DNA of 6,180 bases from Treponema sp. (GTDB taxonomy: Bacteria; Spirochaetota; Spirochaetia; Treponematales; Breznakiellaceae), in NCBI GenBank assembly GCA_031266695.1, contig JAISAK010000146.1, forward strand, positions 1 to 6,180, in the 5' to 3' direction. Under the pieces are notes generated by a model. That model searched no databases. It was not told the DNA's origin and was given only the letters and a program-made list of their open reading frames with translations. The position numbers and the translations under genes were made by a program. Within the stretch, counting starts at the first letter, position 1. Each line of letters starts with the position of its first letter. Below, one piece after another: positions 1-5,142 of this stretch.

Positions 1-810
1 CAGTTCCGGCTCATGCAGGATTTCGGAACCACCGTGGTGCACGCCACCCCCAGCTTCCTCCTCCACGTGGAAGCCAAAATGAGGGAAGCCGGCGTTAAGC
101 GGGAAAGCCTTGCCCTGAAACGCGCCTTTGCCGGGGCGGAACCCTACTCGGAAGATACCCGCCGGCGCATAGAATCCCTTCTCGGCATCGACGTGTATAA
201 CTCCTACGGCCTTTCGGAAATGAACGGCCCCGGCGTTGCCTTTGAGTGCCAGTGCAAAAAGGGCCTTCACCTTTGGGAAGACGGCTACATCGCCGAGATT
301 ATCAATCCCGACACCCTGGAACCGGTCGGGGAAGGGGAAACCGGCGAGCTTGTTCTTACCATACTCTGCCGCAGGGCAACCCCCATACTCCGCTACCGCA
401 CCCGGGACCTTACCGGTTTTTACACCGAACCCTGCGCCTGCGGCAGAACCCACCGCCGCATGCGCCGCATTACCGGCCGCAGCGACGATATGCTTATCAT
501 CAACGGAGTCAACGTCTTCCCCAGCCAGATAGAAGAAGTAATCATGGCTCTGAAGGAAGTGGGCAACAACTACCTCATTGTGGTTGAAAAAGAAGGCGTC
601 CTGGACCGCCTGACGGTAAAAACCGAGGTGGGCCCGGACATCTTCATGGACGATTCCCGGCCCCTCAACATGCTTAAGGAGCGGATCAAGGCGGCTCTTC
701 AGGCTTCAATCTCGATAAGTCCGAAGGTGGAGCTCCATGAACCGGGGGCTTTGCCGGTTTCCGAAGGAAAGGCCGTAAGAGTCAGGGACACAAGGCCCAG
801 GGACGTGTAA
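1..810 (+). CDS. paaK: Phenylacetate-CoA ligase, C-terminal part (5' truncated by window edge)
   Basis: This is an AMP-forming ligase of the ANL superfamily that activates an aryl acid such as phenylacetate to its CoA thioester through an acyl-adenylate in the cytoplasm. The frame is open to base 1, so the first ATG (position 13) is internal. About 269 residues are visible against roughly 430 in full PaaK proteins, so about 160 N-terminal residues lie upstream. Visible motifs, in order: the adenylate-binding motif YNSYGLSE (YGLSE at 205-219), a Cys pair ECQC followed by GLHLWED, the A7/A8 region with RYRTRDL and GRSDDM, a second Cys pair PCACGR, and the C-terminal PVSEGKAVRV holding the probable catalytic A10 lysine. 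The paired Cys motifs recall the metal-binding cysteines of many anaerobe PaaK proteins. In anaerobes such ligases often lie beside indolepyruvate ferredoxin oxidoreductase genes, but that cannot be checked here. The family call is firm; the exact acid substrate is not. Confidence 0.93.
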   Translation, partial: QFRLMQDFGTTVVHATPSFLLHVEAKMREAGVKRESLALKRAFAGAEPYSEDTRRRIESLLGIDVYNSYGLSEMNGPGVAFECQCKKGLHLWEDGYIAEIINPDTLEPVGEGETGELVLTILCRRATPILRYRTRDLTGFYTEPCACGRTHRRMRRITGRSDDMLIINGVNVFPSQIEEVIMALKEVGNNYLIVVEKEGVLDRLTVKTEVGPDIFMDDSRPLNMLKERIKAALQASISISPKVELHEPGALPVSEGKAVRVRDTRPRDV

Positions 811-839
811 ACGGCCGCCGCGTTAGGACCCGTGCAGAA

Positions 840-865
840 ATAATTTGACCGATTGGTCAAATTAT
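840..865. promoter_or_regulatory. Operator-like palindrome, 11-bp perfect arms
   Basis: Perfect arms ATAATTTGACC (840-850) and GGTCAAATTAT (855-865) flank the 4-nt centre GATT. The core TTGACC-N4-GGTCAA has the size and symmetry of sites bound by dimeric regulators such as TetR-family repressors. It lies 30 bp after the ligase stop codon. There is no T-tract after the downstream arm (it is followed by CTCC), so an intrinsic terminator is less likely. No convincing -10 box is placed to make it a repressed promoter of the transporter, so its target is unclear. The symmetry is seen directly; the role is inferred. Confidence 0.5.
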
Positions 866-886
866 CTCCTTATTGCATAAGCAATT

Positions 887-913
887 AGAATAAAATGCAT
901 AGTATTTTATTCT
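887..913. repeat. AT-rich inverted repeat, 10-bp perfect arms
   Basis: AGAATAAAAT (887-896) and ATTTTATTCT (904-913) are perfect reverse complements around the 7-nt loop GCATAGT. A smaller dyad, ATTGC-ATAA-GCAAT (872-885), sits immediately upstream. As RNA it would be a weak AT hairpin with no T-tract following, so it is not a convincing terminator. Function unknown. Confidence 0.5.
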
Positions 914-926
914 TGCGCGGGTCCTT

Positions 927-944
927 GCCGGGAAAGATCCCGGC
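927..944. repeat. GC-rich hairpin, 7-bp stem with 4-nt loop
   Basis: GCCGGGA (927-933) pairs perfectly with TCCCGGC (938-944) around the loop AAGA, so it would be stable in RNA from either strand. It is followed by GGGTTGAAATTT and not by a clean T-run, so terminator function is doubtful. It may act as a weak or factor-assisted end of the ligase transcript, or be part of the chain of dyads that fills this gap. Confidence 0.45.
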
Positions 945-947
945 GGG

Positions 948-975
948 TTGAAATTTGTTATTTTATCTCTATAAA
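948..975 (+). promoter_or_regulatory. Candidate upstream sigma70-type promoter
   Basis: TTGAAA (948-953, five of six to consensus) and TATAAA (970-975, five of six) are separated by 16 bp. A start near 982 would give a leader of about 320 nt that carries the structured elements at 1034-1072 and 1093-1186 and the terminator-like hairpin at 1260-1281 before the binding-protein gene. The surrounding DNA is AT-rich, which raises the chance of a random match. Confidence 0.4.
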
Positions 976-1033
976 TTTTCCTGACGAGGTGTGATACTTT
1001 TTCCTGTTGTTGCTCTAAAATTCTTTTGCAATC

Positions 1034-1072
1034 AACCAACCCCGCCGCAGAGCGGACGGGGTATGGTTGGTT
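1034..1072. repeat. Bulged GC-rich hairpin / REP-like palindrome
   Basis: The outer arms AACCAA (1034-1039) and TTGGTT (1067-1072) enclose CCCCG (1040-1044) with CGGGG (1057-1061), then CCGC (1045-1048) with GCGG (1052-1055) around an AGA loop. The 3' side carries a single bulged A (1056) and the 5-nt bulge TATGG. An alternative outer register pairs AACCAACC with GGTTGGTT over 8 bp. The 12-mer CCGCCGCAGAGC inside it (1042-1053) recurs exactly at 1138-1149 in the neighbouring element. No T-tract follows, so it is not a terminator. It is either a leader RNA stem or one unit of a dispersed palindromic repeat. Confidence 0.5.
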
Positions 1073-1092
1073 CTGATAGGTATGGATTTTAT

Positions 1093-1186
1093 GCGGGTTT
1101 AATACCCTGCAAACCAATAGATTAAGCTGGTTTGAAACCGCCGCAGAGCCTCCCCCGCACTGCGGGTTCTTGGGTATTAAACCCGC
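1093..1186. repeat. 94-nt element closed by a perfect 15-bp inverted repeat; possible three-way-junction RNA
   Basis: GCGGGTTTAATACCC (1093-1107) and GGGTATTAAACCCGC (1172-1186) are perfect reverse complements 64 nt apart. Inside are a second stem, CAAACCA (1110-1116) with TGGTTTG (1128-1134), and a third, CCGCAG (1141-1146) with CTGCGG (1160-1165). The third competes with CCCGC/GCGGG (1154-1158/1162-1166). Drawn as RNA this is a closed three-way junction. Each terminal arm is itself nearly palindromic (GGGTTTAATACCC against GGGTATTAAACCC), so the pair could instead be two protein-binding sites or the terminal repeats of a small non-coding element. No obvious target-site duplication flanks it. 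It does not carry the conserved cores of the FMN, TPP or purine riboswitches. Confidence 0.55.
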
Positions 1187-1205
1187 TTGCGAATAAGATA
1201 AAAAC

Positions 1206-1234
1206 TTGACTAAAAAAAAGTTCAGTGGTAAAAT
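1206..1234 (+). promoter_or_regulatory. Main candidate sigma70-type promoter of the transporter operon
   Basis: TTGACT (1206-1211) and TAAAAT (1229-1234) are separated by exactly 17 bp, and a TGG before the -10 box gives an extended -10. The spacer begins with an eight-A tract. A start near 1241 would leave a leader of about 58 nt. It is the best promoter match upstream of the operon, and it lies downstream of the structured elements, so the short transcript would lack them. Confidence 0.7.
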
Positions 1235-1259
1235 GAAAAAAAATAAAAGGGGAAACATT

Positions 1260-1281
1260 AGCGGCGATGCCGCCGTTTTTT
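1260..1281 (+). terminator. Terminator-like hairpin with T-tract in the operon leader (candidate attenuator)
   Basis: CGGCG (1262-1266) pairs with CGCCG (1271-1275) around an ATGC loop and is followed directly by six Ts (1276-1281). Adding A1260-T1277 and a G-T wobble extends the stem to 7 pairs. An alternative register pairs GCGGC (1261-1265) with GCCGC (1269-1273). This is the form of an intrinsic terminator, and it lies between the promoter at 1206-1234 and the AGGAGG ribosome binding site, so it could cap expression of the transporter. The stem is short, so it may leak substantially. Confidence 0.55.
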
Positions 1282-1287
1282 ATTATC

Positions 1288-1293
1288 AGGAGG
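1288..1293 (+). promoter_or_regulatory. Shine-Dalgarno site that sets the binding-protein start
   Basis: A full AGGAGG lies 5 nt before the ATG at 1299. The signal peptide begins directly with this methionine (MRKSSIK). The frame is open upstream to a TTG at 1206, but that start lies in the promoter -35 box and would destroy the signal peptide, so 1299 is preferred. Confidence 0.9.
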
Positions 1294-1298
1294 AAAAT

Positions 1299-2357
1299 AT
1301 GAGAAAATCATCAATCAAGTTCTGTTTTGTTCTTGTATTGATAATTGCCGTTCTTGCGCCGGTATTTGCCGGCGGCGGGCAGCAACGGAGTTCCGGACAG
1401 AGTTCTTCCGGAAGCAATGTGATAAAAATCGCCCTTATCATCGAAAATACGATAGATGACAAGGGCTGGTGCCAGGCCATGCACGACGGCATCCTGGAAG
1501 CCCAAAAAGAACTTCCCGGCCGCATTGAGTACAGCTACAGCGAAAAAATGCTGCCCGTGGACGCCGGTTCCGCGGCCCGCCAGTACGCGGCCCAGGGCTA
1601 CAACATCATCATCGGCCACGGCGCCCAGTACAAAAATCTGATCCTCGAAATGGCCGAGGAATTCCCCGACGTAACCTTTGCCTTCGGAACCAGCGCCGAA
1701 ATAGGCCCCAGGAATGTGTTCACCTATATGCCCGAAAGCGAGGAAACCGGCTACCTTAACGGCGTTATCGCCGGCCTTACCACCAAAAGCAATACCATCG
1801 GCTATGTGGGGCCCGTTGTCGGGGGCGATGCGGCCCGTTACGGCCGCGGCTTTGTCCTTGGCATACAGGCGGTTAATCCCAACGCGAAAATCACCGTGGC
1901 CCACACCGGTTCCTTCTCCGACTTTGTAAAGGCCGGCGAAGTCGCCCATTCCCAGATTCGTTCCAACGCCGACATTCTGACCGGCGCTTCCCAGCAGGCC
2001 ATCGGAGCGCTGCGCGCCGTTGCCGACGCCCAGTATTCCAGCCGCAATCTTTGGTGGCTCGGCCAGGATCTGGCGCAGCTCACCACCCCGGAAGGAAAGA
2101 CAAAATGCATTGCCGCCTCTTCGTATAACTATGCGGCGGTTATTGTGGGTTTTGTAAACAAGTTTGACGCCGGAATAAAAGGCGGTGAATGTATCCCCAT
2201 GAATTTCAACAACAACGGTTTTGTTTTTGAGTATAACGGGGAGCTTCCCAACGCGGCCCCCGCCAATGTAAAGGCCAGGGTTGACGAAGCCCTTGCCAGG
2301 TTCAAGGCTGCGCCCAATACCCTTAACTGGAACGCGGTGGATTATTCGAAGCTGTAA
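1299..2357 (+). CDS. BMP/PnrA-family ABC transporter substrate-binding protein (periplasmic)
   Basis: This is the extracytoplasmic receptor of the importer encoded by the next three genes. It has 352 residues: a basic n-region and hydrophobic core (about 1-20), a probable signal peptidase I site PVFA-GGG after residue 24, a Gly/Ser/Gln-rich linker (25-40), then a BMP fold (about 41-352). Family landmarks are IENTIDDKGWCQAMHDG (49-64, first ligand loop), QGYNIIIGHGAQYKN (99-113), EETGYLNGVIAG (148-159), VGPVVGGD (170-177) and WWLGQDLAQ (252-260). D257 sits where relatives such as PnrA hold an Asp that contacts the ribose. There is no lipobox Cys, unlike the lipoproteins PnrA and BmpA. The usual DxSFN-type segment is replaced by DKGWCQ, so the ligand may differ from guanosine or inosine. 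Purine or nucleoside uptake is the default inference. The stop is followed by 78 bp before the ATPase gene. Confidence 0.93.
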   Translation: MRKSSIKFCFVLVLIIAVLAPVFAGGGQQRSSGQSSSGSNVIKIALIIENTIDDKGWCQAMHDGILEAQKELPGRIEYSYSEKMLPVDAGSAARQYAAQGYNIIIGHGAQYKNLILEMAEEFPDVTFAFGTSAEIGPRNVFTYMPESEETGYLNGVIAGLTTKSNTIGYVGPVVGGDAARYGRGFVLGIQAVNPNAKITVAHTGSFSDFVKAGEVAHSQIRSNADILTGASQQAIGALRAVADAQYSSRNLWWLGQDLAQLTTPEGKTKCIAASSYNYAAVIVGFVNKFDAGIKGGECIPMNFNNNGFVFEYNGELPNAAPANVKARVDEALARFKAAPNTLNWNAVDYSKL

Positions 2358-2435
2358 AATGTTTCGCCTTTTGTTTTTTTAAGGAATTTATCCGCGGGCC
2401 GCGAATTTCAGGATAAGCAATCAGGGAGGATACGG

Positions 2436-3974
2436 ATGGACGATTCCGGCGGACCGATACGCGGTCTACGGGTAGAGCATATCACCAAAAGTTTTCCCGG
2501 GGTTTTGGCGTGCAGGGATATTTCCCTTTCCGTAAACGCCGGGGAAGTCCTTGCCCTTGTCGGAGAAAACGGCGCGGGCAAGACTACCCTGATGAACATT
2601 CTCATGGGACTTTACCAGAGTGACGAAGGGCAGATGTTCATCAACGACAGCCCGGTCCGCTTCCAGTCGCCGAACGACGCTATTGCCGCGGGCATGGGCA
2701 TGGTACACCAGCAGTATATGCTGGTTCCGAATATGACGGTGCTGGAAAATGTTGCCCTCGGCTACCGTCAGGCCTGGAATCCCGCCAGGCTTGATTACAG
2801 CCGCGTCCGCGCGCGGATCGATGAAATCTCCGGGCATTACGGCCTGCCGGTTGATCCCAACGCCTACATCTGGCAGCTTTCGGTCGGGGAACAGCAGCGG
2901 GTGGAACTGGTTAAAACCCTCTGCCTGGGAGCGCGGTTTCTCATTCTTGACGAGCCGACAAGCGCCCTTACCCCCCAGGAAACCGATGAACTTATCGCCC
3001 TGCTCAAACGCATGGCTGCCGAGCTTTCCATTATTTTTATCAGCCACAAACTCAATGAGGTAAAGGCCCTCTCCGACAAGGTTACGATTCTTCGCCGGGG
3101 CGAGGTGGTCTTTCAGGGGAATACCGCGGATCATTCGCCCCAGGATATCGCCGCCCTCATGACCGGACACGAAGTGGAGCTTCCGCGCAGAACGGAAAAC
3201 CCCGCCGCCGGTGAAACGGTTCTTGACATCCGGAACCTTTGCGTAAAGAGCGACCGCGGCTTTCTTGCCCTTGACCGGTTTAACCTTGCGGTAAAGAGCG
3301 GCGAAATCATGGGGCTTGCCGGGGTTTCCGGAAACGGCCAGCGGGAACTTGCGGAAGCAATTAACGGGCTGCGAAAAGCCGAATCCGGCGAAATAATTTT
3401 TTTCGGAACCAATATCGAAAACAAATCATCCGCCTTTGTTATACGTCATGGCATGGGCTACATTCCCGAAGAACGGAACACCGAAGGCATAGTCCCCTCG
3501 TTTTCAATAAAGGAAAATCTTATCCTGAAGGACACCGATGCGGCCGCTTTTTCGCGGCGGGGCTTCCTCAGGCAGAAAGCCATCAATGAAAATGCCGAAA
3601 CCCTGCGAAGGGAGTTTGATATACGCAGCCCCAATACCCAGGCCGCGGCGGGTTCCCTTTCGGGCGGCAATATACAGAAGGTAATCCTCGCGCGGGAGCT
3701 GAAGCGGAACCCGCGCTTCCTTGTAGCGGTCTACCCAACCCGCGGCCTTGACATGGGCGCCGCTGAATTCATTCACAAGCAGCTTCTGGCGAAATGCCGC
3801 GAAGGTTACGGCATTTTTCTCATTTCCGAAGAGCTTGAGGAAATCATGAATCTTTCCGACCGGATTGCGGTAATTTTCAAGGGGCAGATACAGCGGGTGC
3901 TCAAGGCGGGCGAAGCAAACCGCCGAAACCTGGGGATCCTGATGGCGGGGGTAAAAGATGAATCGGCACTTTAA
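2436..3974 (+). CDS. Tandem-domain ABC importer ATPase (NupO/YufO type)
   Basis: This is the cytoplasmic energiser of the importer: 512 residues with two fused nucleotide-binding domains, the usual length for the group. Domain 1 (about 10-245) has Walker A GENGAGKTT (43-51), Q-loop HQQYML (91-96), signature LSVGEQQR (148-155), Walker B FLILDEPTSAL (168-178) and switch His H204. Domain 2 (about 260-505) has the degenerate P-loop GVSGNGQRE without the Lys, GYIPEERNTEG (341-351), an intact signature LSGGNIQK (408-415), and a degenerate Walker B, LVAVYPTRGLD (429-439), where the usual DE is VY. So one composite site (domain 1 Walker motifs with the domain 2 signature) should hydrolyse ATP. This asymmetry is normal for NupO-like and sugar ABC importers. 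GGGAGGA lies 5 nt before the ATG. The 78-bp gap upstream holds a 7-T run and a short dyad but no convincing terminator, so co-transcription with the binding protein is likely. The gene overlaps the next by 17 bp. Confidence 0.95.
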   Translation: MDDSGGPIRGLRVEHITKSFPGVLACRDISLSVNAGEVLALVGENGAGKTTLMNILMGLYQSDEGQMFINDSPVRFQSPNDAIAAGMGMVHQQYMLVPNMTVLENVALGYRQAWNPARLDYSRVRARIDEISGHYGLPVDPNAYIWQLSVGEQQRVELVKTLCLGARFLILDEPTSALTPQETDELIALLKRMAAELSIIFISHKLNEVKALSDKVTILRRGEVVFQGNTADHSPQDIAALMTGHEVELPRRTENPAAGETVLDIRNLCVKSDRGFLALDRFNLAVKSGEIMGLAGVSGNGQRELAEAINGLRKAESGEIIFFGTNIENKSSAFVIRHGMGYIPEERNTEGIVPSFSIKENLILKDTDAAAFSRRGFLRQKAINENAETLRREFDIRSPNTQAAAGSLSGGNIQKVILARELKRNPRFLVAVYPTRGLDMGAAEFIHKQLLAKCREGYGIFLISEELEEIMNLSDRIAVIFKGQIQRVLKAGEANRRNLGILMAGVKDESAL

Positions 3975-5142
3975 TATCCTCTACCGGATTACCGTCATTG
4001 CCGCTGCGGCCCTGACGGCGCTGCTCATCGGCGCGGTAATTCTTGCCGCCGTCGGAGCGGATATTCTCAAGGTATACCTGGTTATCCTGACGGAGCCGCT
4101 GAAAAACATTTCCCTTGTCGGCGAGGTGCTTATCCGCGCAATTCCCCTTACCATAATCGCCCTGGGCATTTCCACCGCGTACCGGAGCGGCTTTATCAAC
4201 ATCGGCGCCGAGGGGCAGATGGCTATGGGGATTATCGCTTCCACCGCAACCGCGCTTGCCCTGCCGGATCTTCCCAGGCCGATTCTTCTTTCCCTGATGC
4301 TGCTTGCCGGCTGCGCGGGCGGCGCGGCGTGGGGTTTTATACCGGGCCTGCTGCGGGCAAAGCTTGAGGTAAGCGAACTCCTCTCCACGGTAATGCTCAA
4401 CTACATAGCGGCCCAGCTTTACACCTTCTGCCTGCGGGGTCCCATGATTGACCCGGCGGAACTTACCCTGGGAGGAGTGGGTACGCCCCAGTCCATGCGC
4501 CTGACGCGTAACGCCTGGCTTGACAGGATCATCGGGGGTACGCGGCTTCATACGGGAATATTCATCGCGCTGGTTCTTGCGCTGGTCGTCTGGCTTCTTC
4601 TCTGGAAAACTTCCTTTGGCTTCAAACTCCGCGCCGCGGGCGCCCAGGACAGGGCTGCCCGATACGGCGGAATAAATGTGGCAAGCTGCCTGATAATCTC
4701 CATAAGCATATCGGGGGCCCTTGCCGGCCTTGCGGGGGCGGTGGAAATAGCCGGCGTACACCACAGGGCTATCGAGGGAATCACCGGAGGCTACGGGTTC
4801 AGCGGCATAGTGGTAGCCCTTTTCGGCGGGCTTCACCCGGCGGGGATCATTCCGGCGGCGTTCTTCTTTGGCCTTCTCATCGTGGGCGCGGACATGACCC
4901 AGCGCATGGTAGGGGTTCCCGCCAATATGGTGCAGGTGCTTCAGGGCATCATCATCCTTGTCATTATCGCCGCCCGGATGATCCTGGAAAATCCCTACCT
5001 GATGGAACGGGCCCGGCGGAAATTTACGGGAAAACGCGCAGCCCGCGCGGAGGCCCGGCCGGGCGCCGCGGAAGGGGCCGCGTCCGCGGGGGCGGCGGAG
5101 AACGGGACAAAGCGGACGGAGATTCCGGAGGAAAGGTCATGA
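3958..5142 (+). CDS. ABC importer permease, BPD_transp_2 family (NupP/YufP type)
   Basis: This is an inner-membrane channel subunit of 394 residues with about 8-10 hydrophobic segments (near 10-32, 55-74, 85-102, 108-131, 137-156, 200-216, 244-264, 280-310 and 325-345). Family landmarks are YRSGFINIGAEGQMAMG (75-91), EVSELLSTVMLNYIA (137-151) and GFKLRAAGAQDRAARYGGI (221-239), the last being the cytoplasmic coupling segment that contacts the ATPase. It is probably the larger partner of a heterodimer with the next permease. The start overlaps the ATPase end by 17 bp. A weak GGGGG (3947-3951) precedes it, so translation probably depends on coupling. After the last membrane segment, a hydrophilic tail rich in Ala, Gly, Arg and Glu (about 352-394) makes it longer than the roughly 350 residues usual for such permeases. 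Confidence 0.94.
   Translation: MNRHFNILYRITVIAAAALTALLIGAVILAAVGADILKVYLVILTEPLKNISLVGEVLIRAIPLTIIALGISTAYRSGFINIGAEGQMAMGIIASTATALALPDLPRPILLSLMLLAGCAGGAAWGFIPGLLRAKLEVSELLSTVMLNYIAAQLYTFCLRGPMIDPAELTLGGVGTPQSMRLTRNAWLDRIIGGTRLHTGIFIALVLALVVWLLLWKTSFGFKLRAAGAQDRAARYGGINVASCLIISISISGALAGLAGAVEIAGVHHRAIEGITGGYGFSGIVVALFGGLHPAGIIPAAFFFGLLIVGADMTQRMVGVPANMVQVLQGIIILVIIAARMILENPYLMERARRKFTGKRAARAEARPGAAEGAASAGAAENGTKRTEIPEERS

Noticed and set aside
13..15. ATG at position 13 as the true start of the ligase
   Set aside because: The frame is open to the window edge (QFRL precedes it) and about 160 N-terminal residues of the family are missing, so this Met is internal.
1085..1194. Classical MITE with target-site duplication around the 15-bp inverted repeat
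   Set aside because: The flanks (GATTTTAT and TTGCGAAT) show no matching duplication, so an insertion origin is unsupported although not excluded.
857..1258. 133-codon open frame on the - strand across the intergenic gap
   Set aside because: The translation has no recognisable family features, is interrupted by the palindromic elements and shows no ribosome binding site of note. It looks like chance.
1206..1298. N-terminal extension of the binding protein from the TTG at 1206 or the ATG at 1233
   Set aside because: The TTG lies in the promoter -35 box, neither start has a Shine-Dalgarno site, and the extension would bury the signal peptide and run through the terminator hairpin. The ATG at 1299 has AGGAGG 5 nt upstream.
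982..1298. Known riboswitch (FMN, TPP, purine, preQ1) or housekeeping RNA (tmRNA, RNase P, SRP) in the leader
   Set aside because: None of the conserved core sequences of these classes could be found by eye on the + strand.
2358..2435. Terminator between the binding protein and the ATPase (7-T run at 2374-2380; dyad CGCGG-G-CCGCG at 2393-2403)
   Set aside because: The T-run has no stable stem in front of it, and the dyad comes after it with a 1-nt centre and no following T-tract.
2436..3974. Degenerate Walker motifs in the second ATPase domain as a sign of a broken gene
   Set aside because: Loss of the P-loop Lys and Walker B acids in domain 2, with PTRGLD kept, is typical of NupO-type tandem ATPases. 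The reading frame is intact and full length.
3901..4836. 311-codon open frame antisense to the ATPase/permease junction, and similar long antisense frames at 1311-1949, 2466-3170 and 5547-6131
   Set aside because: These are complementary-strand shadows produced by GC-biased third codon positions. The sense frames have clear family motifs.
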